The notes under the pieces are model-generated. The model was not told the DNA's origin. It did no database searches and saw only the letters and a list, made by a program, of their open reading frames with translations. The position numbers and the translations under genes are program-made. 64,000 bases of DNA from Roseimicrobium sp. ORNL1 (GTDB lineage: Bacteria > Verrucomicrobiota > Verrucomicrobiia > Verrucomicrobiales > Verrucomicrobiaceae): assembly GCF_011044495.1 (NCBI RefSeq), contig NZ_CP049143.1:3782001-3846000 (forward strand), written 5' to 3'. This document shows positions 52,272 to 62,302 of this stretch, piece after piece. Positions within the stretch are counted from its first letter, which is position 1; each line of letters opens with the position of its first letter.

Positions 52272-53371
52272 GGCAGGGAGAGGACCGGCGGTCCGAGCAC
52301 TTCCGTTTTTGGAGTGATACCGAGACCTGGCTTCGTGCTCGCGCCCATGTGGCCGTGGAGGCGCTGCGGAGCGCCCTCGGCTGTGCTCACGGTGACGTAG
52401 CTGTTGAAGTCCGTGGTGGTGAACAGGAACTCCGCAGGCGTGCTTTGCGCCAGGTGCGCGATGGCGGCCGTGGCGATGTCACCACCCCATGAGTCCTCCA
52501 GCGTCATGGCGATGCCCATGCTGACACAGAGGTCGCGAGCCTGTTTGGTTTTCGTGAGTCCGCCAAGTTTGCTGATCTTCAAGTTCACCACGTCCATCCC
52601 AAGGTCTGCCTTTGCGCGCAACAGGATGCCGAGATCGTCGATGTTTTCGTCGAGCACGAATGGATGTGGAATCTGCCGTCGCACTGCGAGGCACTCTTCG
52701 TAGGTGAGACACGGCTGCTCAATGTAGACGTCCACGTCCTTCACCGCCTTGGCGACACGGATGGCCTCATGTTGGACCCATCCTGTATTCGCGTCCGCCA
52801 CGAGACGGTCCCCGGTTTGGAGCTTCGCGGCAACGGCGCGAATGCGCTCGATGTCCACGTCCGGATCACCTCCGACTTTGAGCTGGAACCGACGGTAGCC
52901 TTCCGCCCGGTAGCCGGCCACTTTCGCCGCCATCTCATCCGGCGATTCCTGTGAAATGGCACGGTAAAGCTGCACCTTGTCGGCGTACCGTCCGCCAAGC
53001 AGTTCACATACCGGAAGACCGCAAGCCTGCCCCAGGATATCCCAGCAGGCAATGTCCACTCCGCTCTTCACATACGGATGCCCCTTGAGAGCGGCGTCCA
53101 TGTGGCGGTTCAGCTTTACGAGCTGACGCGGGTCTTCGCCAATGAGGTGTGGACCGAGTTCACGCAAGCCTGTCCGGACACCTTCGGCATAGGCTGGCAG
53201 ATAAAACGGCCCGAGAGGGCATACTTCGCCATGACCCACAAGGCCGACGTCCGTCTCAATGCGCACGACTGTGCTGTCAAACACAGTCACGGACTTGCCC
53301 CCACTCCACTTGTAGGAGCCCTCACGCAGCGGTAGTTTAACACGGTAGGCAAGAACGCGGGAAATTTTCAT
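52268..53371 (-). CDS. Enolase-superfamily enzyme (mandelate racemase/muconate lactonizing type)
   Basis: A 367-residue cytoplasmic enzyme of the usual length. Metal ligands fit VADANTGW (Asp, about 192), YIEQPC (Glu, about 217) and LDENIDD (about 242). Lysines in FQLKVGGD and [11 protein letters not shown] fit the general acid/base sites, and [10 protein letters not shown] is the barrel end. These fit the dehydratase or epimerase branch (cis-3-hydroxyproline or betaine-epimerase-like proteins are close in pattern), but the substrate is not certain. It overlaps the sulfatase gene by 4 bp and lies 7 nt after the propeller gene. Confidence 0.9.
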   Translation of the reverse strand: MKISRVLAYRVKLPLREGSYKWSGGKSVTVFDSTVVRIETDVGLVGHGEVCPLGPFYLPAYAEGVRTGLRELGPHLIGEDPRQLVKLNRHMDAALKGHPYVKSGVDIACWDILGQACGLPVCELLGGRYADKVQLYRAISQESPDEMAAKVAGYRAEGYRRFQLKVGGDPDVDIERIRAVAAKLQTGDRLVADANTGWVQHEAIRVAKAVKDVDVYIEQPCLTYEECLAVRRQIPHPFVLDENIDDLGILLRAKADLGMDVVNLKISKLGGLTKTKQARDLCVSMGIAMTLEDSWGGDIATAAIAHLAQSTPAEFLFTTTDFNSYVTVSTAEGAPQRLHGHMGASTKPGLGITPKTEVLGPPVLSLP

Positions 53372-53378
53372 GGATTCA

Positions 53379-54857
53379 TCAAGGCTTTGGAATCTCGTTC
53401 AGCGTGTAGTAGGCGCGGTCGTGCAAAAGCAACTCACCATCGCTGGATTTGAATTCGGGCAGGTGGAATTCATGCACGTGGCCCTGCATGAGCCCCTTCA
53501 CGCGGAGGCGCACGCTCCGACCGTCAGGCGCAACTTCCGCCGATACCACCACCGGGCGCGTCTGGTCGACCTCAGGGCTTCCATAGCCCTGGTGGTAGAT
53601 GTGCGTATAGGTCTGCAGTGCGTAGCTCTCAGGACGCGCAGCCTGTAGTGGATCAACCGGGCGCGTGAAGTGCACAGTGAAGCCGTCAGGCTGCGCCCGG
53701 ATTTCGAGAATCTCAAATGGCGTCCTGCCAGTCCAGTCAATCCGTTGAAGCAGGTTGTCTTTCATCCCACGTACGGGCCAGCCGCGGTTGGTACCCCCGG
53801 TGATGAGCTTGCCATCTGTCGTGAAATGCACCGCCAGGATGCCGGTGCCCAGGCCTTCGCGGAAGGGATAACAGGCTCCCTGCCACACGCCGTTCACCTT
53901 CTCAGTCGTAGCCCGCATCACCATGCTGAGCGTGTAGTCGCCGAGGAATATCTGGTTGTCGAAAGGGCCGAACTTTCCACCCGCACGACACACTTCGAAT
54001 GCGGAAATCGAACGCCCCATTTTTTTGTAGGGAAAGACCACCGCGTATGGCACAAGTTCCGGCACCCGCTTCCGTTCGGTCTCCATGCGCGAGGGAGAAT
54101 TGGGCATGACTGGCACCGGGCCCATCTCCGGGGCGAAGGCATACCAGTTGAAGCTGACCGGGTGCCCCATGAATCCCCCGGGCTTGAGGTGCTTGAGCGA
54201 GCACGAGCCGTTCCACGGTCCCTGGCTTTCGACGTAAAACATTTCGCCGTGCTCATTCTCGCCGACTCCGAGGGGACTGCGCAGGCCGCTGCAGATCGGG
54301 ACGGTCTTCCCGTCTGGCGAAATCTTCAGCGCCCAGCCCCGGAACAGGGCTTTTGAGTGATAGGACTCCGAGAGACCCAGTGCGACATAGAGATTGCCTG
54401 CAGCATCGAATTTCGAGCCTAGCGCATATTCGTGGTAATGACCGAAACCCCAGGCGTCGCTCACGGTGTCGTAGCGATCGGCGCGACCGTCTCCATTGGT
54501 GTCGGAGATGCGCGAGATCTCGGTGGCGTGTGTGGCAAAGAACGCACCGTCGCGCCAGGCAAGTCCGAGCACTTCATCGAGCCCGCCGGCAAAGGTGGTC
54601 ACCTGCGGACGCGGTTTCTCCTCGGAGATCCCGCTGAAAAGCAGGATCTCACCGCGACGCGTGCCAACCGCAAGCCGGCCATCGGGCAGCGAGACAAAGC
54701 TCCCGGCCTCCAGATACACTCCGTCGGGCATGGGCACGTTTACAATCCGGTAGAAGGCCTCTTCACGCTCCGCAGTGCCCCAGGTATCCCCGAAACTCTC
54801 CGCTGCGTGGACGCGGAGCATGAACAGGCAAAGCAAGAACAAGACACGCACGATCAT
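53379..54857 (-). CDS. Secreted beta-propeller protein (sugar-dehydrogenase-like, PVC type)
   Basis: A 492-residue exported protein (signal [18 protein letters not shown]). A six-bladed propeller of the PQQ-dependent or soluble glucose-dehydrogenase-like type is indicated by [64 protein letters not shown] and [19 protein letters not shown]. In PVC bacteria this module is often joined to, or next to, a cytochrome. Here a multiheme cytochrome gene overlaps by 4 bp upstream. A role in oxidation of sugars with electron transfer to heme is an inference. Confidence 0.85.
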   Translation of the reverse strand: MIVRVLFLLCLFMLRVHAAESFGDTWGTAEREEAFYRIVNVPMPDGVYLEAGSFVSLPDGRLAVGTRRGEILLFSGISEEKPRPQVTTFAGGLDEVLGLAWRDGAFFATHATEISRISDTNGDGRADRYDTVSDAWGFGHYHEYALGSKFDAAGNLYVALGLSESYHSKALFRGWALKISPDGKTVPICSGLRSPLGVGENEHGEMFYVESQGPWNGSCSLKHLKPGGFMGHPVSFNWYAFAPEMGPVPVMPNSPSRMETERKRVPELVPYAVVFPYKKMGRSISAFEVCRAGGKFGPFDNQIFLGDYTLSMVMRATTEKVNGVWQGACYPFREGLGTGILAVHFTTDGKLITGGTNRGWPVRGMKDNLLQRIDWTGRTPFEILEIRAQPDGFTVHFTRPVDPLQAARPESYALQTYTHIYHQGYGSPEVDQTRPVVVSAEVAPDGRSVRLRVKGLMQGHVHEFHLPEFKSSDGELLLHDRAYYTLNEIPKP

Positions 54858-57076
54858 GGCTTGGACGTGAGGTGGTATTCGATTTTCAGCTCCTCACCGT
54901 GAACGGGAAGGATGAGTTCCTTCGCGTCTCCGGCTGCCCGCAAAAGCGGCTCGGCAGGAAGGCGGACGAGTAACTTTGTGCCGACGGCAAAAAGGTTCCC
55001 GGCATGCGGCTCGATTGACTTCTCGCGGGCCACGCGAAAGTGCAAATCGGAAGGCAGTGCGCCCGGGAATCTCAGCGTGCGCTCCAAGAATACGCGACCA
55101 GCATCGTCACGGCGCTCGTGGAAGAAGTCCTCCACGATGAAGCCTTCCATCGCATAGCGCAGCGTCGGCCTCTGCTGCGCATCCAGTGAGTAGCCTTTGA
55201 AAACCAACGGCGATGGTCTGGGCGTGGTGTCAGGTTCAGGCCACGCAGTCGCGGGCGTGGGCAGCACGGCGAACGCGGGACCCGGTGGGAATTGGACGGG
55301 GTCTTTCCCGAGCAACCGTGCCTGCCCCGACCCCTGCCCCCGCCAAAGCCCGGACGCTTCGATGAAACCGCCACTCCAGAGGGACGCCAGCCGCATCTGA
55401 GACGAGTCGAAGGCGAGATTGATGCCTCCAGGATAACCGACGCCTAGTCCCCGCTTGCCAATGCCTGGAAATGCCCGGCGCACGATGACCGCTTCATCGC
55501 GGACCTCAATGACGAGGGCTGCAAGCACGAGCCCTTCAGGTTCGCGCGCCTCGGGACCTTGCGCGAGGTACTGCCAAATGGCATCACGCTGGCGCCGGGG
55601 ATCTCCGCCGAGAACGTCTGGCAACGGAGATTTTCCATCCGGCCAGTAACTAGGCATGACGGTGAGCGCGGCGAAGCGCTGAGGATGCGCGAGGAAATGG
55701 TGAAACCAGTTTTCTTCCAGGCGCTCTGCGAGGGTCGTGAGTTCTGGGCCGCGAATCGCCGCGCTGCGGCCTCGGAAGCTATGGCAGGCGATGCAGTTCA
55801 GCCCTTTCACGCCCACAAGATCGCGCCCGATGTTTTGCGGCCTTGCCGAATTCGGAACGCGCTCCACAGGCGCGGGCGGCAGGGTGTCCAGCTGCTTCAT
55901 CCACGTGACAAGCGGCTCAGTGTTGACTGCACCAAATTTCGGCATGCGCGTATGCAGCGACGGCCGGGCACTCGCGCCGTTGCACACGACCTGGCGCAAC
56001 CACTCTTCCTTCAACTTTGCGCCCACTCCGGTGAGGGGCGGCGGCATCCGGCCCTGCTCACCAAGGCTTTCCTCGCTCCCCGTGAAATAGACGTTCCGCT
56101 CCCTGGTCACGCCACCCAGGTCATCGCGTTGATGGCAGGCGATGCAATTCAACCGTGTGATCGTGACTCGCACCTGCTCAGCGGGGGTCCATGCTTTATG
56201 CTCTTCGGCCAGCGCGCTCCGGAGCGATGCGCGCTGCACGTCACTGAGGGCGTAGAGTGGCCACTTACCAGGCTTCGTAGAGAGACAACCAGCGTCCGGC
56301 CGCAAACTTTCGAGTGCGGGGAGTTCCGGTGTTGTAGCAGTCTCGCCAGTGCGATGGCAGGCGTGACAGTGGTGCTCGGCAAACAGCACGCGACCGCGGG
56401 CCGCAAGCTTGGCGTCGGGCTGGAAGTCCGCTGCCGGTGCTGCCTGCTCCCGCAACAGGTAGCTCGCCAGATCCATGGCTTCATCGTCCTCAAGGTGGCA
56501 ATCTGGCATCCGCCCGCCGGGCCGTACGGCCAGCGGATCCTTCAGAAACGTGGCGAGACTCGCGAGCGTGTATTTGTCCGCCAGCGGCCCAAGAGGCACG
56601 GAGCCGTCGAGGGCTTTTTCTGGGGAATGACAGGCCACGCACCCCACTGAGTGGTAGAGTTTGCGTCCCCGCTCGATGGCGTCGCTTGCAGGTATCGTCG
56701 AGGGGGCGGGTTTGCCAAGCGTGGCGAGGTAATGCGCCAGCGCCTTCGCCACTTCGTCGCGATTCGCAGCAGACAGGTGTCCGAGCGCGTCCGGCATCGT
56801 CGTGCCGGGCTTCACGCCCGAAGGATCTGCGATGAATTTCTGCAGATGCATGCCTTGCACCCGACCACCGACTTCCGACAAGTCAGGTCCTGACTTTGGC
56901 GCAAATGCGGCCTGCTTGCTCTTGTGGCAGGCAACGCACCCCAATTCGCTGATGAGCACGGCACCTCTGAGTTTCTCATCATGAGTCCGCTCGAGCCCTC
57001 CGATGACCGGCGGAGGCGCAGCGGCTGCGCAGGTGGCCAGCGTGGAGCCGATGACGATGGCCGCGAAAGACTTCAT
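54854..57076 (-). CDS. Secreted pentaheme c-type cytochrome
   Basis: A 740-residue exported protein; start MKSFAAIVIGSTLATCAAAAPPP (57076) fits a signal peptide and overlaps the upstream stop by 4 bp. Five CxxCH heme motifs are seen: GCVACHKS (about 47), GCVACHSP (about 144), CHACHRTG (about 234), CIACHQRD (about 308) and CIACHSFR (about 425). The last 250 residues lack heme and look beta-rich (FAVLPTPATAW, LRYAMEGFIVEDFF). Such large cytochromes accompany sulfatases and propellers in Planctomycetes and Verrucomicrobia. It may pass electrons from the neighbouring propeller protein. Confidence 0.93.
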   Translation of the reverse strand: MKSFAAIVIGSTLATCAAAAPPPVIGGLERTHDEKLRGAVLISELGCVACHKSKQAAFAPKSGPDLSEVGGRVQGMHLQKFIADPSGVKPGTTMPDALGHLSAANRDEVAKALAHYLATLGKPAPSTIPASDAIERGRKLYHSVGCVACHSPEKALDGSVPLGPLADKYTLASLATFLKDPLAVRPGGRMPDCHLEDDEAMDLASYLLREQAAPAADFQPDAKLAARGRVLFAEHHCHACHRTGETATTPELPALESLRPDAGCLSTKPGKWPLYALSDVQRASLRSALAEEHKAWTPAEQVRVTITRLNCIACHQRDDLGGVTRERNVYFTGSEESLGEQGRMPPPLTGVGAKLKEEWLRQVVCNGASARPSLHTRMPKFGAVNTEPLVTWMKQLDTLPPAPVERVPNSARPQNIGRDLVGVKGLNCIACHSFRGRSAAIRGPELTTLAERLEENWFHHFLAHPQRFAALTVMPSYWPDGKSPLPDVLGGDPRRQRDAIWQYLAQGPEAREPEGLVLAALVIEVRDEAVIVRRAFPGIGKRGLGVGYPGGINLAFDSSQMRLASLWSGGFIEASGLWRGQGSGQARLLGKDPVQFPPGPAFAVLPTPATAWPEPDTTPRPSPLVFKGYSLDAQQRPTLRYAMEGFIVEDFFHERRDDAGRVFLERTLRFPGALPSDLHFRVAREKSIEPHAGNLFAVGTKLLVRLPAEPLLRAAGDAKELILPVHGEELKIEYHLTSKP

Positions 57077-58353
57077 GGTGGTGAGATCACGAACGCCGGA
57101 CGCGAGAGCACACCTTTCGCCTGGGCTCCGTAATAATCGGAACGCCAGAAGTTCTTCAAGTCCTCCGCAGTGATGAGTTGCAAGCCTGGAGTGGCAACAG
57201 CGGGATTGCAGAGGATGTAGAGGTCCTCCGCGGCTATGTAGCCACAAACACTGAGGGTGTGACCCGCGAATCCCCCGGGGTATTGGGGGCCGATGTATTT
57301 GAAATCGACGACCACCGGTCTGCCGGCATCAAGCTCACCTTTCAGGAGTTTGGTTGATTCGGCGAACCCTGAATCATCCGGAGTGAACGTGACGAGTTTC
57401 CAGCTCTGCCCAATCTTCTTCGATGCCTCCAGCAGGTGCCACCAATCTGTGCCGGTGCCGAGGGGAGACGGGCACAGCTTTTTGAACTCCCAACCGCCAA
57501 TCTCACTGCCCTGAAAGCGCGCGAAGGTGGCACAGGCGGTGGCACCGCAGTTGTTGTAGCCCTGATGGATGTGAGGCATCGGCACGAAGGTAAACTCGCC
57601 CGGTACGGATTTGCGCCGCCGGTACTCGACAAGCTTCAAAAGATCGGCTCCCTGCTGCGCGGCAGCATTGTCAGACGGCTGGGCCGGATGGCCGGTCGGG
57701 CCGGTGGGAAGGCGTTTGGAGGCCTCTGTCCAACTCACCCTGGCCGCATCCAGTTCTCCGGCCTGAAACTGCATTTCACCCAACAGGACGAGTCCTGAGG
57801 GATTCTTCAGTTCCGCTGCCCGCTCCGCGAGAAGCCGCGCCTGCACAAGGTCCCGAGCGACGCCTTCGCCGGAGAAATAGGCCATCGCAGCGCTCGCCGC
57901 CGCCCTTCCGTGCCCGCGCTGGGCTGCCTTTTTCCACCACTCCAGTGCCCGAGGGATGTCCTGCTCCGTGCCCTGCGCGCCAAAGTAGCACTGGCCAAGA
58001 TTGAAGGCAGCTTGCGCGGACTGGGGAGCGGACGCCTTGAAATAGCCAAAGGCAATTTCAGGACTGCGCTTTACCACGCTGCCACGAAGGTAGGCAAAGC
58101 CGACAAAATCCATCGCATCCGGATGGCCGCTGTCTGCTGCGCGATGTGCCCACCTCATGGCCTCCGCCTCATCTTTGGGGACTCCCCTGCCATCTCGGAG
58201 GCGATGGACCAACTCGAATTGAGCTTGTGGCTCGCCACTTTCAGCGCGGCTGCGGAGTGCTTCCCATTCCGGATGATCCTCGGTCGCTGGTAAAAGGGAA
58301 CCACTCATGAGTATCATGCCGTATAGAGGAGTCAGGACAACACACCTCGTCAT
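57073..58353 (-). CDS. Sel1-repeat protein with C39-like peptidase domain
   Basis: ATG 58353 is preferred (signal-like MTRCVVLTPLYGMILMSGSLLPA); the frame is open to a GTG at 58464, which would add another hydrophobic segment. Sel1-like repeats cover about residues 45-205 (AQFELVHRLRDGRGVPKDEAEAMRW, AFNLGQCYFGAQGTEQDIPRALEWWKKAA, AMAYFSGEGVARD). A C39-type papain-like domain follows: HIHQGYNNCGATACATFARF with catalytic Cys, GGFAGHTLSVCGY with His, and ILCNPA with Asn in place of Asp. First gene of the operon. Exported peptidase role likely, target unknown. Confidence 0.85.
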   Translation of the reverse strand: MTRCVVLTPLYGMILMSGSLLPATEDHPEWEALRSRAESGEPQAQFELVHRLRDGRGVPKDEAEAMRWAHRAADSGHPDAMDFVGFAYLRGSVVKRSPEIAFGYFKASAPQSAQAAFNLGQCYFGAQGTEQDIPRALEWWKKAAQRGHGRAAASAAMAYFSGEGVARDLVQARLLAERAAELKNPSGLVLLGEMQFQAGELDAARVSWTEASKRLPTGPTGHPAQPSDNAAAQQGADLLKLVEYRRRKSVPGEFTFVPMPHIHQGYNNCGATACATFARFQGSEIGGWEFKKLCPSPLGTGTDWWHLLEASKKIGQSWKLVTFTPDDSGFAESTKLLKGELDAGRPVVVDFKYIGPQYPGGFAGHTLSVCGYIAAEDLYILCNPAVATPGLQLITAEDLKNFWRSDYYGAQAKGVLSRPAFVISPP

Positions 58354-58507
58354 GTTCCAGGCGGTAGTCAGAGGGAAAAAGAAGCACATGGCGATAGTCA
58401 CAATGGCGGAGGTCCATGCCTGAGTCTTGAACGAGATGGCCAATGAACGCATCAAAAGCTGCACAATGGCACACCCGCAAGAAAGCCGGGTGAGGATCTC
58501 CCACGTA

Positions 58508-59347
58508 ATGTCTCCTCCTCACATGAGAACTACAGCCACGGGGCTCCTCGGCAGCCTTTCAACCAAAGGGAGCCTCGTCGTCGACGCGCGTCTTGTCGAG
58601 CAAATCGCGGATTTCATGCATGACACCGCGTTCTTCATCAAAGATGCCTCCGGGCGCTACCTCGTGGTGAACCAGTCCCTCGTCGAGCGGCATGGCTTGG
58701 AACACAAATCACAAATGCTAGGCCGCAGACCCTGTGATGTGTGCCCCGGCGAATACGGCCGCATCCCTACGGAGCAGGACGCACATGTACTCCGCACGGG
58801 CCGGCCCATCACAGAGAGGCTGGAACTCTTCTGGCGCCGACCAAATGTCCCCGTATGGGGCCTTACTACCAAGCTGCCAATCCGGGATGGGCGAGGCCGC
58901 GTCACCGGGCTGATCGGCATCTCCAAGGACCTGACGGCACTTGTGAGCCCTGAGGAGGTGCCACGTGCCGTCGCCCAGGCCCTGCGCCACCTTGAGAGCA
59001 CTTTTGACCAACCGGTGAGCCCGTCCACGCTGGCAAAACGAGCCGGCATGAGCGCAGGTCGATTCGCCCGCATCATCAAGCGAATCCATGGCGTCAGCCC
59101 CATGCAGTTGATCACCAAGACGCGCATCACCGCAGGCTCACGACTGCTGCTCGAGACGGACTCCTCGATCGCGGAGGTCGCGCTGGCGTGCGGCTTCGCC
59201 GACCATAGTGCCTTCACCCGCTCCTTCCGCGCCGTCACCGGGATGTCTCCTAGCGAACATCGTCGCGTCGCTGGTACAGCTTGGAAACCAGGACGTGGCC
59301 ATGAGGATTTCGATCTGCTTCAAAAAAGACACAGATTATTGTCGTGA
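58508..59347 (+). CDS. PAS-AraC transcriptional regulator
   Basis: A 279-residue regulator (start 58508 has a GTGAGGA site upstream; 58523 is also possible). A PAS domain covers about residues 20-135 (IADFMHDTAFFIKDASGRYLVVNQ, TKLPIRDGRGRVTGLIGI) and includes CDVCPGEYGRIP. The AraC DNA-binding domain is at about 165-260 (LAKRAGMSAGRFARIIKRIHG, SSIAEVALACGFADHSAFTRSFRAVTG). It is divergent from the operon at 57073-49491, so it is the likely activator. Same architecture as the regulator at 22335. Confidence 0.9.
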   Translation: MSPPHMRTTATGLLGSLSTKGSLVVDARLVEQIADFMHDTAFFIKDASGRYLVVNQSLVERHGLEHKSQMLGRRPCDVCPGEYGRIPTEQDAHVLRTGRPITERLELFWRRPNVPVWGLTTKLPIRDGRGRVTGLIGISKDLTALVSPEEVPRAVAQALRHLESTFDQPVSPSTLAKRAGMSAGRFARIIKRIHGVSPMQLITKTRITAGSRLLLETDSSIAEVALACGFADHSAFTRSFRAVTGMSPSEHRRVAGTAWKPGRGHEDFDLLQKRHRLLS

Positions 59348-60820
59348 TGTAGTTCTGGACAAACGGGATCGTTCTGCTGCGGCGCTGATAACTTGGCCAC
59401 ATGGAGCCACGCAGAGTAAAGATGGCAATGACGATCTCTTACACTCACTATTACAATTCATTTGCTCTAGTGTTGGCAATGCGGTCAGCGGCTGTTCCGA
59501 GTCCAGTGACCAACTGATGGCTCGAAGGCATTTCGAGGTGGGATTGCAGACTTCTGCGACCAGCTGCTGTGCCTGCTCGTCCGTGATGTTCTTCGCAAAG
59601 CGATACATGCCGGTCTGGCGGCCAAGCGTTTCGCGGAGCGATACGGATTCCAGGGTATTCCCAAGCCAGTGCTCCCAAAGTCCCACCGCTGCCGGGTAGA
59701 GAAAGTCCAGGGCGAGCAGCAATTCGGATGTGTTGGAAAGTTCGAGCATCCAGCCGCGGCGCAGAGTGGGGGCGGTTTTCAAGGCGCGGAAGTTTCCTGC
59801 GTCATCGTAGGTCGCGATGGAGCGTGCATCTTCCGGGGTCTTGAAGGCTTGGAGTCCACCGCGATTCTCGGCGTCGTCCACATGGTGGCAGTGCCATGAG
59901 CCATCATCATTCCGATTCACTTGCACCTGCCCAATGCGGAAGCCTCCTTCCCGCGAAAGCAGGAATTCAAGTGCCTCGCCGTGCTTGAGCAAGGATGCAT
60001 TGGAACCAGCAGCAGTCTCCTTCGTTAGCCCATGCCGCGTCTTGAAGTCACTCACCTGATCCAGGACCACATCCGCCATGAGTGCCTCAGTGCCGATGGC
60101 GCTGCTGTAGTACAGCTTCCGTCCGTGAAGGTCGTGGGGATTGTGCCAGAAGACGTCGTTCTGGCTCGCGGCTGCCGTGGGTTCATTCGTGATGCCAAGC
60201 AACACGGGAATGTCCTGGTAGCTGTGCAGGCCATCCGCGATGAAGAAGGGCACCACGACGACGTTCGGCGCGGTGCTCATCTCATTCCACTTCGCGACAA
60301 ACGGCGCTTCTTCCATGTAGGCATCGAGCACCTCCGCAAACCCATATCCGCCTTCGCGAATGAAAGTCACCTGGTCCTTGATGGCCTTGGTAGAGTTTTC
60401 ATTCAGGCTGGTGCCATGACCCACGATGACGAGCGCGGTCTGCTCACGCGGTACGCCGGGCGCCACCTCATCCGCACGCTTCAGCAGGAGCTTGGTCATG
60501 CTGGGGTGCACACCGACGGGTGCGCAATAGTAGATATTCGTATCGCCGCGCTTCGTGATCGGGCCTTCAACGCGCAGTTCCCGCGGAATCACCTCCTGGC
60601 AGAAATAGCCCTCGCTGGTGAAATTCGGCACTACGAAGATCTCCTTACTCTTCACCGTGTAGAACACCTCGCGCATGGAGGGCTCTTCCTTCCAGAAACA
60701 GCAAGCCACTTCATCAAACACGCCACGACGGCGGATCTCATCCGCATGCTGATGCGTCGGCGCGCTTGAGTCAGGGTTCAGCGTAGAACCGTGACCGACG
60801 AGAATTAATGCAGTGGACAA
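59336..60820 (-). CDS. Double CbiX-domain protein with DR2241-like C-terminus
   Basis: A 494-residue protein with two CbiX/SirB-type chelatase-like domains: residues 1-110 (STALILVGHGSTLNPD, metal His in GHGS) and about 125-250 (TALVIVGHGTSLNENS, VVVVPFFIADGLHSYQDIP). The C-terminal 230 residues fit the DR2241 iron-sulfur region: CNPTSKCLRAISW, MNCNSECKRSSLPSLLCVAPCG. Class-II chelatases insert metal in sirohydrochlorin or cobalt precorrin. The fused iron-sulfur domain may stabilise or sense. Last gene of the block with crtI and SDR. The end overlaps the AraC gene (convergent, 12 bp). Confidence 0.88.
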   Translation of the reverse strand: MSTALILVGHGSTLNPDSSAPTHQHADEIRRRGVFDEVACCFWKEEPSMREVFYTVKSKEIFVVPNFTSEGYFCQEVIPRELRVEGPITKRGDTNIYYCAPVGVHPSMTKLLLKRADEVAPGVPREQTALVIVGHGTSLNENSTKAIKDQVTFIREGGYGFAEVLDAYMEEAPFVAKWNEMSTAPNVVVVPFFIADGLHSYQDIPVLLGITNEPTAAASQNDVFWHNPHDLHGRKLYYSSAIGTEALMADVVLDQVSDFKTRHGLTKETAAGSNASLLKHGEALEFLLSREGGFRIGQVQVNRNDDGSWHCHHVDDAENRGGLQAFKTPEDARSIATYDDAGNFRALKTAPTLRRGWMLELSNTSELLLALDFLYPAAVGLWEHWLGNTLESVSLRETLGRQTGMYRFAKNITDEQAQQLVAEVCNPTSKCLRAISWSLDSEQPLTALPTLEQMNCNSECKRSSLPSLLCVAPCGQVISAAAERSRLSRTTSRQ

Positions 60821-60878
60821 AATGCGTTGGGGTGAAACTTAGCAAGCCATCACTACCAGTGACCAGGAGTCGGTGCGT

Positions 60879-61355
60879 TCAATTTGGCAAATCCTTGCTG
60901 AACAACTTTCTTACGCGCTCCTCCCGATAGTCAAAAATGAATTTCAGACGTGGCTTCACAAAGGCCGCGTGTGCCAGTTCCCCAAAAGGTTGGAATGGTA
61001 GACGATAGGTGACGCGATCTGACATTTGCACTCCGCCTTCTTTCAACTCCGCAAAATAGTGCTCATGCCGCCAGAGTGCATAAGGCCCCACGCGCTGTTC
61101 ATCGATGAAACATCGGTGGTCGACCACATGTGTGATCTCTGTCAGCCATTTCATTGAGAAGCGTGGCAGCGCTTTCACGCAATATTCTATTTCCAGCCCC
61201 TTGTAGATCCTGGCAGGCAGATTTGGACTTACGACCTGCAGCCCTAGCTGCGGCGGCGTAATGAGGCTCAAATTTCTGGGATCAGAGAAGAAGGACCATG
61301 CTTGAGCTAATGTAGACGGAACGAACTGATCACGGATTAGTGTATGGGCAGGCAT
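60879..61355 (-). CDS. SRPBCC-fold ligand-binding protein
   Basis: A 158-residue protein starting MPAHTLIRDQFVPSTLAQAWSFFSDPRNLSLITPPQLG, the standard opening of START/SRPBCC (polyketide-cyclase-like) proteins; the frame extends to 61415 but this start fits best. Internal strands WLTEITHVVDHRCFIDEQRVGPYALWRHEHYF and the end FDYREERVRKLF match. It probably binds a hydrophobic small molecule. It lies 58 nt upstream of the CbiX gene and behind the SDR gene, in the block with the phytoene-desaturase-like gene. Confidence 0.85.
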   Translation of the reverse strand: MPAHTLIRDQFVPSTLAQAWSFFSDPRNLSLITPPQLGLQVVSPNLPARIYKGLEIEYCVKALPRFSMKWLTEITHVVDHRCFIDEQRVGPYALWRHEHYFAELKEGGVQMSDRVTYRLPFQPFGELAHAAFVKPRLKFIFDYREERVRKLFSKDLPN

Positions 61356-61435
61356 TGGGATGGGGACTCGTATTTCATCGGCTGGCCAAGTTACACGGCA
61401 TATCTGGTCGAACATCTTCTAGCGAGAGCGCATGC

Positions 61436-62281
61436 TCACGAAGCTTGGCCATTCGCTGGCAGCTCGAAGTCGACTCCCAGACCTACTTGCTCCCAGTCAC
61501 AGAGCTCCCTTTCGAGTTCTGAGTTCTTACGCCGCGCCTTTTGGTTCGCGTACCTGCCTAGGGTCAGGCGCAACGGCGGACTGGCCGAAGCAGCGACCTC
61601 AAGGATGGCTTTGGCAGCCAGGTCTGGATTTCCTGGTTGTCTGCGGTCGGTCGAACGGACCAATCGCGCAAACTTGCCTGAAGTACTGTCGTAAGCTGGG
61701 AGGTGATTCCCGGCCGCTTGCAAACCTCGACCAACGAAGTCAGTACGAAAGGGCCCGGGCCGCACGATTGTCACGCGTACATTGAACGGTGCCAATTCTA
61801 ATCGTAAACTCTCGCTGAGAGCCTCGAGTGCGGCCTTCGCGGCCCCGTACGCGCCAAATCCCGGATAGTTCGAAATCGCCGCAGCAGCACTGAAGTTGAA
61901 GATGTGTCCGGACTTCTGCTCACGAAACATGGGCAAGCATGCCCGAATGAGATTGAGGGCTCCGAAAAAATTTACTTCGAAGTTGTCCCTGATCTGGAAT
62001 TCTTCGCACTCCTCCACCGCACCCAGAAGCCCCCTGCCGGCGTTGTTGACGAGTACGTCAAATCGACCTGCAAAACCGATAGCTTCCCTAACGCTCTCCG
62101 GGTCTGTAACGTCCAGTTCCAGAATGCGGCATCGCTCACAGGCTGACCAGGCGAATCCAGCGAGGTCGGACTTGTTCCTTGCTGTCGCAATGACAGAATT
62201 GCCAGACTCAAGAGCCTTTTTGGCGAGAGCTTGGCCAAGGCCGCTGGAGCAGCCTGTAATGAACCAGGTTTTCAGAGACAT
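61436..62281 (-). CDS. Short-chain dehydrogenase/reductase
   Basis: A 281-residue SDR enzyme. NAD(P)-binding TGCSSGLGQALAKKALESG, LDVTDPESV, NNAGRGLLGAVEE, active-site Ser in FNFSAAAAISNYPGF and the Tyr-x3-Lys pair (YGAAKAALEALSESL) are present, followed by VRPGPFRTDF. The C-terminal part varies between members. Probably an oxidoreductase acting on a lipid or carotenoid-like compound in this block. Neighbours are 21 nt from the phytoene-desaturase-like gene and 20-80 nt from the SRPBCC gene. Confidence 0.93.
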   Translation of the reverse strand: MSLKTWFITGCSSGLGQALAKKALESGNSVIATARNKSDLAGFAWSACERCRILELDVTDPESVREAIGFAGRFDVLVNNAGRGLLGAVEECEEFQIRDNFEVNFFGALNLIRACLPMFREQKSGHIFNFSAAAAISNYPGFGAYGAAKAALEALSESLRLELAPFNVRVTIVRPGPFRTDFVGRGLQAAGNHLPAYDSTSGKFARLVRSTDRRQPGNPDLAAKAILEVAASASPPLRLTLGRYANQKARRKNSELERELCDWEQVGLGVDFELPANGQAS

Positions 62282-62302
62282 TGTACTGACTGGTGTTAGG
62301 AT

